Shown here piece after piece: positions 44,572 through 52,920 of a DNA stretch of 64,000 bases (the stretch's first letter is position 1; the number at the start of each line of letters is the position of its first letter). The DNA comes from Candidatus Chlorohelix allophototropha (GTDB taxonomy: Bacteria > Chloroflexota > Chloroflexia > Chloroheliales > Chloroheliaceae): NCBI RefSeq assembly GCF_030389965.1, contig NZ_CP128400.1, forward strand, positions 1,922,001-1,986,000. Direction: 5' to 3'. Under the pieces are notes generated by a model, which was not told where the DNA came from, did not search any database, and saw only the letters and a program-made list of their open reading frames with translations. The translations under genes and the position numbers were made by a program.

Positions 44572-44962
44572 ACTATCACAAACTCTTGAGTGAATTGGCT
44601 ACCATTCTGCAGTAACCGCTATTTGTGTCAGCCTCTAATAGTTTAGCTTGAGGCACTCCGCCCGAATTTCAGAATGATTTAATAACACGAAGATTGCACT
44701 AATACAACAAACGCTATAATGTTAACAAAAGTTAACCCACTATTCATTCTTTGCAGGGCTGAAACCTGAATCCTGATGTTATTACTCTTGACTCTCTGTA
44801 ATATAATTAAACTATGCTTGCTATACTATTTTAATGTATTATTAGTATTCTAACCTAACACTTCCTGTGTTTATAAATCTCGGCGCGTTTCACTCAACAA
44901 TTTATAACTGCCCTCCTAGTAAACCTACCTAAAACAATAATAGTATTCTCGGTACTTCTGGT
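44572..44962. other. Intergenic region of the ABM tandem duplication
   Basis: About 390 bp without a gene. From roughly 44840 it resembles the region before the first ABM gene (motifs such as TCTCGGCGCGTTTCA and CTCGGTACTTCTGGTAACCGC), so the duplication unit, about 735 bp, included the promoter. Confidence 0.55.
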
Positions 44963-45002
44963 AACCGCTTTCGACCTTTATTATGGGTTAGTTAAAAAGG
45001 AG
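44963..45002 (+). promoter_or_regulatory. Conserved 40-nt leader upstream of ABM gene 2
   Basis: Identical to 44228-44267 and placed at the same distance from its gene. Confidence 0.65.
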
Positions 45003-45012
45003 TTTTCTAGGG

Positions 45013-45294
45013 ATGTTCACTCGCGCTTTAAACATCGAGATTGACCCTACCACTAGAGAAAAGGTAATGAAACTCTGGAGGGATCACGCCACGCCCATAC
45101 TCCAGCGACAAAGGGGTTTTATGCGCGGCTACGCCCTAACTAATAGTGACACCGGTAAAGGAGTGGTTATCTGCATCTGGAAAACCAAATACGAATCGGA
45201 TAATTTCGAAAATAGTAGCGAGTTTGAAGCAGCGGTTAGCCCGTTCCGGCAATATTTTATCGCGCCCCCATCCCTCGATTTCTTTAGGATTTAA
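45013..45294 (+). CDS. ABM-domain protein 2
   Basis: A 93-residue paralogue of the protein at 44278-44571, with the same start (MFTRALN) and core (RQRGFMRGYALTNSDTGKGVVICIW). The C-terminus is shorter and lacks the acidic tail. It converges with the DUF5671-like gene 53 bp away. Differences between paralogues concentrate in the helices (YESDNFENSSEFEAA versus EDATYYEKSGDFEAA), whereas the leaders are identical, suggesting regulation is under stronger constraint than the protein or was homogenised. Confidence 0.75.
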   Translation: MFTRALNIEIDPTTREKVMKLWRDHATPILQRQRGFMRGYALTNSDTGKGVVICIWKTKYESDNFENSSEFEAAVSPFRQYFIAPPSLDFFRI

Positions 45295-45347
45295 ACCGCT
45301 TCAACCTATTTGAACTCGCTACCCTTTTCTGCGGTAGCCGTTACTTG

Positions 45348-47105
45348 TTACAAACCGGATTCCGGCGCACTACCCGAATCCTTATTCTGCGTTTGCCCGA
45401 CTAGGCTCGCCCTGAGCCAATCAAGGTTCAGGTTAGCGGCTGGTAGGCTCTCGATCGTATAATCTGCCGGGAGTTGTCGTTGCAATTGAGCAATCTTTCC
45501 CGCGATAAGGGCAGTATCCCTACCCCGAATAAACACCAGTGTTGTTACCTCCGGTCTAAAATCTGCCGCCACCGCCGCTTGTCCAGTCCGCACATCGCCA
45601 ACTTTATTAGCCTTTTGGTCTTTGAGCAACACCCACAAGTGGTAAACCAACCATAGCCCGGCGGTGAGTGTAATACCCAACGCCCAACAAATAGAGCTTG
45701 TGAAAGAGCTTGTGAAAGAGCTGCCGATATTTCTAAAAACTAGGTAGATTAAGGTAGCGCCGCTGATAAGCAAAGTCACCACGCTCATGAAAAGCACCAG
45801 ATAGAGATATATTCGGCGCACAGTCGAGCGGCGTTCTTCCGCATGTTCCTGTGCCAAACTCTGCCGTTGCAACTTTAGCCAACTGTAAAACCACAAGCCG
45901 CCACCCACCAGAATCAGCGTGACAAGTAGGCTTATTTCATCGCTCCAGCCTGTTCGTTTTAGCGCGGTAGAATCAGAGCCGCCCAACGCTACATCCAGCA
46001 TTATTCTGATTAACCGGGCAAGACCCACCGAAAGTACCACAAAGCCGATCAAGGTTAGCAGATACCAGTACAAGCGGCGCAGGTTAGCTTGAAGCGGCGG
46101 TTCTTTCGCCACTAACTCCATATCCCGATGCAAAACCACGGCGTGATAGCCCCAGAATATGCCGAAAGCCAACGCCACCACCAAAGGGTTGCCCACTTGC
46201 GTAAGCAGCGGTTCGCTCGAATTTTTCATTGCTTCGCTGTTCAACGCTAACCGCATCAGGTTGTATATAAATACCGCAAAGGCAGTAATCGTCACTGCAA
46301 TGGTCTGGAATAACAGGTAATAGAGGTAAAATTTCCGCAAAAGCGAATGTTGCTCTTCTTCCGAAGTGGCATTAAGTCGCTCGACTTGCCACCAGTGCCA
46401 TAACCAACCCGCCAGACTGACGATAACCAATGCCGTGACAGGCGCAATAACCCCCAGAAAATTATTATTACGATAATATGAGTTATTGCTGCTCGAAATA
46501 TATTGCCAACAATCCTGCCCCAGTATTGCCACACTGATAGTCAACGCCGTTACCGCGCCGTAATTCATCAGAAAAAAATACAAGCGGCGCACGTTCGCTT
46601 TGTAGCCCGTATCCGGCGCAATCCGATTATCGGCGCGAATCACCAGCCAGAAATATAACCACACCGGCGCGTTTACCAGCAATACAGGAATGTTATCTAC
46701 AAGGCTGTAATTTAGATTCCCGACTCCGCGAGCTATTTGCGTTAGTATATCCGCTAAAAGGCGACCCGCCGCAGTAAACACTTGGATTGCCGTAACAAAC
46801 AAGGTGAAGTAAAGCATCAACTTGCGCAACCCCGATTGCCGTTCTTCTATACCGTGCGAATCTTTCGCCCTCGCGCTGCGTTGCGCCAGTATCCAGTGAA
46901 TCAGCCACACCACACCGCCCACTACCGCAATCGCCCCCGCTTGGCTGTATTGGTCTTGTAAGGAGCTATAATAATAACTCTGAGCTAAAGCCAGCCAATC
47001 TTTTAAAAGAAGATTTAACAGGTAGGACAAACCACCCACCAACATCATCAGGCTTATAAAACTAGTGGCATAAATATACAAACGCCTTGCTATGAACATT
47101 GCCAA
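45348..47105 (-). CDS. DUF5671-type repeated membrane protein
   Basis: A 585-residue integral membrane protein built from about six repeats, each starting with an (R/K)(R/K)LYxYxxLF-type helix followed by a second TM and a third: examples 'RRLYIYATSFISLMMLVGGLSYLLNLLL', 'RKFYLYYLLFQTIAVTITAFAVFIYNLMRL' and 'RRIYLYLVLFMSVVTLLISGATLIYLVFRN'. This matches DUF5671. The last 65 residues are soluble ('TTLVFIRGRDTALIAGKIAQLQRQLPADYTIESLPAANLNL'). It is the last gene of a tight minus-strand run. The function is unknown; an envelope-sensing or scaffold role is only a guess. Confidence 0.8.
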   Translation of the reverse strand: MAMFIARRLYIYATSFISLMMLVGGLSYLLNLLLKDWLALAQSYYYSSLQDQYSQAGAIAVVGGVVWLIHWILAQRSARAKDSHGIEERQSGLRKLMLYFTLFVTAIQVFTAAGRLLADILTQIARGVGNLNYSLVDNIPVLLVNAPVWLYFWLVIRADNRIAPDTGYKANVRRLYFFLMNYGAVTALTISVAILGQDCWQYISSSNNSYYRNNNFLGVIAPVTALVIVSLAGWLWHWWQVERLNATSEEEQHSLLRKFYLYYLLFQTIAVTITAFAVFIYNLMRLALNSEAMKNSSEPLLTQVGNPLVVALAFGIFWGYHAVVLHRDMELVAKEPPLQANLRRLYWYLLTLIGFVVLSVGLARLIRIMLDVALGGSDSTALKRTGWSDEISLLVTLILVGGGLWFYSWLKLQRQSLAQEHAEERRSTVRRIYLYLVLFMSVVTLLISGATLIYLVFRNIGSSFTSSFTSSICWALGITLTAGLWLVYHLWVLLKDQKANKVGDVRTGQAAVAADFRPEVTTLVFIRGRDTALIAGKIAQLQRQLPADYTIESLPAANLNLDWLRASLVGQTQNKDSGSAPESGL

Positions 47106-47112
47106 GCTCCTT

Positions 47113-47631
47113 TCAGTTTAGCCAGTATTGAAATCCGTAAGGATAGTTCAAATTGCCTATACGCCACACGCCGTTTTCAAGGCTCAAGCTCATTGTGCTA
47201 TCCTCGTTCCAGCTTTCCCCGTTAGCGAAAGGGCTAAATTGGTTGTAATGCCTTATTTCAAGTATGACCGAAGCGTTGTTACCGTTAATATTTTCGGATT
47301 TAATACTAACCGAGATATTCTGAGAATTTTGTTGATAAATACTGTTTTTGTAATTTTGACGGCTAATTCTTTTTTGAAGAGCGCTATCGAGTAAATCATA
47401 AGCTTTGTCGTAATCCCGGTTGTTATAAGCATTGATATAGCTTTGCGCCACCCCACCGGGGCTATTCTCTGAAATCTCCGGTGGCGTGGGACGTAACAAA
47501 AACAGGCTGACGATTGCCAGTAGCGTCAGTAGCCCGATTCCTCCGACAATTACCATCAAAAAGTAGTCGCGCTCTTTGGGCTTGCCGGGATTTTCGCTTG
47601 GTTTGGTCACAGGTTCGTTCATCTTGCTCAA
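47113..47631 (-). CDS. Membrane-anchored DUF4878/NTF2-like protein
   Basis: A 172-residue protein: about 26 polar N-terminal residues, one TM ('FLMVIVGGIGLLTLLAIVSLFLL'), then an extracytoplasmic domain starting 'GGVAQSYINAYNNRDYDKAYDLLDSALQKRISRQNY'. The pattern of a helix followed by strands ending in 'ENGVWRIGNLNYPY' is typical of DUF4878 / NTF2-like lipoprotein domains. It lies 7 bp upstream of the DUF5671 gene, and co-translation is likely. Confidence 0.65.
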   Translation of the reverse strand: MSKMNEPVTKPSENPGKPKERDYFLMVIVGGIGLLTLLAIVSLFLLRPTPPEISENSPGGVAQSYINAYNNRDYDKAYDLLDSALQKRISRQNYKNSIYQQNSQNISVSIKSENINGNNASVILEIRHYNQFSPFANGESWNEDSTMSLSLENGVWRIGNLNYPYGFQYWLN

Positions 47632-47656
47632 CTCCTAATACCTAATCGTTCACGGA

Positions 47657-48064
47657 TTATTCAGGCGCGTTTTCTTGCTTTGGCTCGATAGCCGCTTTTT
47701 CTTGCAAACCCTCACGAAAAGATAAAATCCCACCGATAAATAAGGCAATTGCCGAAGTGAAAAATAGAAATCTGTGGGGAATATCCCTGAAGTTATGGTT
47801 TATGATTATCAAGATTAATGCAATAGCCCAAAGAAGAATTCCAAATGAACTCAGCATTATTGCGATAACACCAGCTAAAACAGGTTTTTTGGGGGAGATT
47901 TTTATTATTGATAGTATAGTAATACCAATTATAATAGCAACACCAATTAAAAGCTTCCCATAAAAGGCTTCCCCTTCATATGGCGAAGAATTTGATGTTT
48001 CTATCCAAATTGCAACGGTTCCCGCTACCAGCAAAATCAGGCTGGCTATCCCAAATTTTCGCAT
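47657..48064 (-). CDS. Four-TM membrane protein, paralogue family member A
   Basis: A 135-residue protein with four TM helices and the family frame seen in its two upstream neighbours: N-terminus M-R-K-F-G-I-A-S-L, a middle 'KKPVLAGVIAIMLSSFGILLW', and a C-terminal 'SAIALFIGGILSFREGLQEKAAIEPKQE'. GGAGG precedes the ATG. Function unknown. The 25-34 bp gaps show it is one gene of an operon. Confidence 0.7.
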   Translation of the reverse strand: MRKFGIASLILLVAGTVAIWIETSNSSPYEGEAFYGKLLIGVAIIIGITILSIIKISPKKPVLAGVIAIMLSSFGILLWAIALILIIINHNFRDIPHRFLFFTSAIALFIGGILSFREGLQEKAAIEPKQENAPE

Positions 48065-48097
48065 GGTTACACCTCCTGCAAATAGCTTTTTACCAGC

Positions 48098-48565
48098 TTA
48101 CAACTTCGAGCGCGGTTTGGAATAAACGCCGCTGCGTAGTGCGGGTTTATTCTGCGGTTCAGGGATTTTTTCTTGCTTTGGCTCGATAGCCGCTTTTGCT
48201 TGCAAATCCTCACGAAGAGATAAAATCCCACCGATAAATAAGGCTATGGCTGAGGCTAAAAATAGTAAAATAACTAAACTGCCGTCAATACGCGCCAATT
48301 CATGATTCATCAGAAAGTATATCCAGAGTAATATTCCGGGTACACTTAGCGCTATTGCGATAACACCTGCCATTCGGGGTTTTTTAGTTGCGACAAATCT
48401 CAAGCTGACTATAGGAGACCCAACCCCAATAGTGTGGAGACCCAATAGCATCCAACCTACCATTACAAGTGACTGGTCAGAGTCATGAGTGCTTAACAAT
48501 GCAACAAACTGAACGATGGTTCCCGCTACCAGCAAACTCAGGCTGATTATTCCAAATATACGCAC
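48098..48565 (-). CDS. Four-TM membrane protein, paralogue family member B
   Basis: A 155-residue paralogue. The frame is open to 48574, but I place the start at the GTG at 48565: this gives the family N-terminus (M)R-I-F-G-I-I-S-L and 9-nt spacing from AAAGGAG, whereas the ATG at 48571 is only 3 nt from it. The C-terminus 'LFIGGILSLREDLQAKAAIEPKQE' is almost the same as in member A, after which a Pro/Arg/Lys tail continues. Confidence 0.7.
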   Translation of the reverse strand: MRIFGIISLSLLVAGTIVQFVALLSTHDSDQSLVMVGWMLLGLHTIGVGSPIVSLRFVATKKPRMAGVIAIALSVPGILLWIYFLMNHELARIDGSLVILLFLASAIALFIGGILSLREDLQAKAAIEPKQEKIPEPQNKPALRSGVYSKPRSKL

Positions 48566-48580
48566 TTTCATCAACTCCTT

Positions 48581-48997
48581 TTAATACTTTTTATCTACAT
48601 TCGCACGGTTTACTCTGGCACGTCTCCTAACTGATTTTATCCCACCGATAAATAAGGCAATACTAGAAGAAAAATACAACAGAAGAATAGCTAGTGAATA
48701 TAATTCTACTTCTTGACCTCTAATTAGTCCCAATGCCGCAAGATAACCACACAGAAGCAAACCAAAAATTAAAAGCCCGAGTAAACTTAGCACTATTGCG
48801 ATAACACCTGCTAAAACAGGTTTTTTTGGGGAGATAGCTAATAATATTGCAATGAGCAACCCCAACACTATACCTGAAATAAGAAAAAACCAGTTAAGCT
48901 CTATTGAATTGGTAGTTTTCTTAACATTTAGCCATAGCAATGAAAGAATGAAACCTATTACCATAAAAACCAAGCTGGTTATTCCACTTTTACGCAT
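48581..48997 (-). CDS. Four-TM membrane protein, paralogue family member C
   Basis: A 138-residue paralogue of the two downstream genes (M-R-K-S-G-I-T-S-L start; 'KKPVLAGVIAIVLSLLGLLIF' middle; 'SIALFIGGIKSVRRRARV' end) with a basic C-terminus in place of the Glu/Lys tail. It arose by tandem triplication. The family is not recognised. Confidence 0.7.
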   Translation of the reverse strand: MRKSGITSLVFMVIGFILSLLWLNVKKTTNSIELNWFFLISGIVLGLLIAILLAISPKKPVLAGVIAIVLSLLGLLIFGLLLCGYLAALGLIRGQEVELYSLAILLLYFSSSIALFIGGIKSVRRRARVNRANVDKKY

Positions 48998-49052
48998 TGC
49001 GCCACTTCCTGTTAATATCTTCCTATTCCACTCGATTCTATTAAATAGAATT

Positions 49053-49211
49053 TTATAAGAATGACAATAGCGTGCCGATTACTGCCAGCCCAAAACCTGC
49101 GAATACGGGAATGGGACAACCCGCCCCGGCGAAAATCAGCGCGAGTATCGCCCCTGCCAGCATCAGCCCAAAACCTACCCCTCGTTTCAGCCGCGTCCGT
49201 ATCGTTGACAT
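49053..49211 (-). CDS. 52-aa two-helix membrane protein
   Basis: Starts MSTIRTRLKRGVG at 49211, with AAGGAGCAAGCA upstream (the frame is open to 49262 but without a better start). One or two Gly/Ala-rich hydrophobic helices cover residues 13-50 ('GLMLAGAILALIFAGAGCPIPVFAGFGLAVIGTLL'). It is the promoter-proximal gene of the seven-gene membrane operon. The small size and basic N-terminus fit a single-span or hairpin membrane peptide. Confidence 0.55.
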   Translation of the reverse strand: MSTIRTRLKRGVGFGLMLAGAILALIFAGAGCPIPVFAGFGLAVIGTLLSFL

Positions 49212-49309
49212 TGCTTGCTCCTTGCAATAACTCTTTTCCACTATCAGTTTAACCCGCCGCAAGCTGTCAATAACAGGTTTGCTACTGCCATTTACTGTAA
49301 ATTAATGGG

Positions 49310-49436
49310 GGAATGGCGAGGAATCGTGTTAGATGGGGCAACGAATGAAGGATGTACTCAAATACGCCCTTACAAACAAAGACAAGAGGTTAAAACTAAT
49401 TCGAGGGAACGGGGCGCGGCTCGATACGCCCACTAT
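49310..49436. repeat. Degenerate palindromic interspersed repeat
   Basis: Contains CAAATACGCCC and GGGGCGCGGCTCGATACGCCC, related to the palindromes at 55930-56200 and 57918-58105. It fills much of the gap between the large LQR-GN protein gene and the membrane operon. Confidence 0.45.
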
Positions 49437-52400
49437 TTACATCGTCATCAAAGATTTATTACCATCTTTGTATTTTATGCCAAAGCGTAACAGGCGAGTG
49501 CCTTTCTCTGCCGAAACCACCGCAATTTGCGAACCTAATGAACCGCCTACCACTTGGTCAAAGATTATTTCAAATTTGGTAGGATAATTCTTAGAGAATT
49601 TTGCCCCTTCTTGCGAAGAAGCAAAATCGCGTTTGGTACTATGCTTGAGGGTAGGCTTCAAACCGCTGGAACTCTTTACCGCAAAGGTGGTCATTTTATC
49701 CAAAGCGGTCTGATTGGTAGCGGCAGTATGCAGGCTACTATTCATTTGAGTATTGGTTAGTTTCTGGGCAGATTCTAGTTTGTTGGCAATTTTCTGGGGG
49801 TCGTAATTTATTGCGCCATTAACGCCCTCATCAATCGCAATCAAAGCGGTGTTGAAGAAGCTAGAGCCAATGTTTTTACCCTTATTATTTTTGCCGTACT
49901 GATCCTCTAGCGACATAATGGTCGTTCGGATTTTCGCGCCCGCCTCTCCAGACCATTTCAAGGCTTCGGCTGCAATTTGAGAGGGGTTGCCTAAGTTGCC
50001 GCCCTTGCTGGCAGCAGAAAGTTCGGTTTCGAGCGCAAAGAACTGACGCTTGAGAAGCCTTCGGTCGGCGAGAGAATCGACAAATTCCTGTATAAGTGCG
50101 GCCGTTGGGTTGGTTTTTGGGTTGCCCACTGCTGCAATCACCGCCGGGGTTATTTCGACATACCTCTTTTTATCGCTCAGGGCATCCCTAACCTTTTGCT
50201 CTTTGTCATTGTTAGGGTTTAAGCCGCCCTTACCAAGCAAAGCCTCCTTAAGGTCGGCAATTTTTTCATCCAAGTTTTTATCTAACTGACCGCCAGCCTG
50301 ATTATCCAACCAAGATAGTTTAACTTTGCCGCCCGTAGCAAACGGACCGACCGCAAACTCAAACGCCAGTTCAGCGCCGTTCATGTTGCGCCCGATATTT
50401 CTATCCCGCCGCGTACCAAGCGTTTTTTGCTTTTCTTTCTTGTTCTTTTCCAGCGCATTCATAGTCTGTTTGGTATAGCGTTTGCCCCTATAACCCTTTA
50501 GCCCACCCTTAAAGCTTGCCAAGCCAGTCATGGAAGCCGAAGCGGTGGCAGCCCCAAAACCTCCGGTTTCCACCGTATCTTTGTCGCTAAAGCTCTCTCT
50601 AAAGGCATCGCCCCACGCTCTAGCCTGTTCGCCTCTCACTTCATCGTTTTCGCCCCCAAGACCCCACAGGGCATTGATAAAGAGGTTCGGGAAGACGGTA
50701 CTTTCGCGCGCGCGTTTATAGTAGCCAAACGAGATGAGTTCCATAGCGCGTCCTAAACCGCCCGTAGCATTAGCTCCGATGGTTTTTGCGCCGGAATTTG
50801 CGTTTCTTACATTATCTGTCTCTACATCCAGATAACCGCCGATTTCGCCGCCCACATCCACCACAAACGGCACGCGCCACCCGCCGATAAATGCCAATTC
50901 GGCTTTAACCTTGAAAGTATTGGCTTTTAATTTGTCATTGCCGTTTTCGTCTTTGGTGCGGCGCAAGAAGGTTTCGCCGGAGCGCACCGTCTTTTCTTCA
51001 TCATACTCAAGTTCGTGTTCAACCTGACCGGTCAGGCGGAAACCAAGATAAGCCCCACCGGAGGGGTCGCCCACCGGCACTTTAAGCACAAACTCAAGTT
51101 TAGCCTTGTCGCCATCTTGCGCCACCAGCGGTTCAACCACAGAGCCGATGTAACGGAAGCGCGAGTGAATCGGACCTTCCAAAGATTCTTTAATAGCCGA
51201 TTCTTTCGCGCTCTTAATCAGATCAGCGGTATTTTTCTGTTCCTTATTTCCGGCAGCATCGAGGGTGTCAATAGTGGTCTGTTTCCCGCTGAGTACATCC
51301 AACGTCTGTTGGGTAATATCCGTTTTGTACTTCCGGCGCGATTCATTATTGTTCTTTTTATTTATAGTTAGCTTGGTAGCTTTGAATTTAGCCAATACTT
51401 CTTCGCCTGCGGTTGGCTTAATAGCTACAATAGCGGCTTCGGTTTCTTTCTTGATAAGGTCATTTTTCTTCCCGGAGAAGTTTTGCGCTGCTTCTAGCAA
51501 GTTCTTCTTGTAATCGGCATCTTTAAGATTCTCGCGCTTCTTCAGCAACCTAGCCTTGAATCTATTCAGGGTAACACCCATCCTGTAGGTGTTTTTTTGA
51601 ATATCTTTTTGGAGGGCTACTATCTTAAAGCGTCTGCGCTCTAAAGAGGCGCTTGCGTCCTTAACCACATCTTGGTTGGATTTAATTTTTTCATGGACGC
51701 TATTAATCAACTTCACTTGTCGGTTGTAATCAAGCAGATATTGTTCAACTACAGGGTTATCCTCAGCTATCGCGCCTTTGGCTATAGCATAAGCCACTTC
51801 AAAGGTGACCTTGCTTGCCATTTCCTCTTGCTTCTTAATATCCTTCTGGTATTTTTCAAGGATTTTTTCTTTGTATGCTTTAAGTTTCGGACCTTCCTTG
51901 TCGGAAACAACGTCATCTATGTCAGTATTTGTGAGCGCAACACCCATTTCTTTGGTTAACGTCGCCAAAGTTTGGACGCTATTTCTCTTGATACGGCGCA
52001 CCGTTGAACTGGCTAATTCGCGTCTCAAAACATCCAACAAATAATATTGCAAGGTTTCTGAGGGGTTCGGCTTAGGGATGGGACTCTTTTCTATAAAATC
52101 ATCGGAGTTAGAGTAAGCATAATACATGCTAATTAATTTGCGAATAAGCCTTTTGTTTTTCTCATCGAGGCTAAAATCCTTAGCAGTTTGAACATTAGCA
52201 TCTTTAGTTTCTTCGTCCTGCGCTTCCTTAATCCAGTCAAGTAGGGTTTGCGCGGCGCTTGCCAGCTTTGTAGTGTCAACCGCCGAATCCTTTAGCTTTT
52301 CCTTACCATCTGTTACTGTTTTTTCTTGAAAATGATCTTTATTAATATCAGGAACATCAGAAAGCCTTTGTATGGCAACTTTAGGGGTGGGTTTGGACTG

Positions 52401-52646
52401 AAAAGCTAGAAGGCGTTGCACATATTGATTGCCGTGGGTTCGCTGAAGCTGCAATATTCTGGCAGGAGTTAGTTTGGTGTTTTTTATGAAATGGCTGTCG
52501 CGAGTGGTATCGGCAAGGGCAAGTTGCCTTTCCAAGGGGCTTGTTTCCGGCTGGAACTCGCTATTCTGTTCTTCCAGAGCATTGTTGCCCGTCCTCATCA
52601 CCGTCTCTCTAACGTTGTAAGCAGGGCGGTTATTGACGATTGGCAT
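49437..52646 (-). CDS. Large 1,069-aa protein with an N-terminal LQR-GN-V-RLL motif
   Basis: Starts MPIVNNRPAYNVRE at 52646 (AAGGAGTAGTT upstream); an open frame to 52724 lacks a ribosome site. Near residues 70-90 is 'ARILQLQRTHGNQYVQRLLA', the short motif that often precedes DUF4157-type domains in proteins linked to extracellular contractile injection systems. The next roughly 400 residues are Lys/Asp-rich helices with coiled-coil character. A beta-rich middle ('LKVPVGDPSGGAYLGFRLTGQVEHELEY') and Gly-rich region follow, then helices and a short beta-rich end. There is no zinc-peptidase HExxH motif, signal peptide or TM. No sheath, tube or baseplate genes are present. It may be a cargo/effector or a structural protein; the assignment is tentative. 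Confidence 0.7.
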   Translation of the reverse strand: MPIVNNRPAYNVRETVMRTGNNALEEQNSEFQPETSPLERQLALADTTRDSHFIKNTKLTPARILQLQRTHGNQYVQRLLAFQSKPTPKVAIQRLSDVPDINKDHFQEKTVTDGKEKLKDSAVDTTKLASAAQTLLDWIKEAQDEETKDANVQTAKDFSLDEKNKRLIRKLISMYYAYSNSDDFIEKSPIPKPNPSETLQYYLLDVLRRELASSTVRRIKRNSVQTLATLTKEMGVALTNTDIDDVVSDKEGPKLKAYKEKILEKYQKDIKKQEEMASKVTFEVAYAIAKGAIAEDNPVVEQYLLDYNRQVKLINSVHEKIKSNQDVVKDASASLERRRFKIVALQKDIQKNTYRMGVTLNRFKARLLKKRENLKDADYKKNLLEAAQNFSGKKNDLIKKETEAAIVAIKPTAGEEVLAKFKATKLTINKKNNNESRRKYKTDITQQTLDVLSGKQTTIDTLDAAGNKEQKNTADLIKSAKESAIKESLEGPIHSRFRYIGSVVEPLVAQDGDKAKLEFVLKVPVGDPSGGAYLGFRLTGQVEHELEYDEEKTVRSGETFLRRTKDENGNDKLKANTFKVKAELAFIGGWRVPFVVDVGGEIGGYLDVETDNVRNANSGAKTIGANATGGLGRAMELISFGYYKRARESTVFPNLFINALWGLGGENDEVRGEQARAWGDAFRESFSDKDTVETGGFGAATASASMTGLASFKGGLKGYRGKRYTKQTMNALEKNKKEKQKTLGTRRDRNIGRNMNGAELAFEFAVGPFATGGKVKLSWLDNQAGGQLDKNLDEKIADLKEALLGKGGLNPNNDKEQKVRDALSDKKRYVEITPAVIAAVGNPKTNPTAALIQEFVDSLADRRLLKRQFFALETELSAASKGGNLGNPSQIAAEALKWSGEAGAKIRTTIMSLEDQYGKNNKGKNIGSSFFNTALIAIDEGVNGAINYDPQKIANKLESAQKLTNTQMNSSLHTAATNQTALDKMTTFAVKSSSGLKPTLKHSTKRDFASSQEGAKFSKNYPTKFEIIFDQVVGGSLGSQIAVVSAEKGTRLLRFGIKYKDGNKSLMTM

Positions 52647-52920
52647 AACTACTCCTTCAACAGCAACAGAAAAATAGTGTGCAGAATATACAGCGAAGAT
52701 TAGCAAGCTAAATTTAGGAAACAACTCAAGCCATTATACCCAGCCTTACACTGTAGAGCAATATATTATTTATAAATTGTAACATTTCGTATCAATGTCA
52801 TTTCACTTTTATTCTCTCCATTATAATTTGAATTCATTACCAAATCCATCGCTGCTTTTAACTCTACTATTGCTTTTTGAGGTTAAACTGAAAGCGTAAA
52901 TAGTGAAAGAGGTAACAATC

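Noticed and set aside
49437-52646. An extracellular contractile injection system locus
   Set aside because: No sheath, tube, baseplate, spike or AAA-ATPase genes are present; only a short shared motif supports the link.
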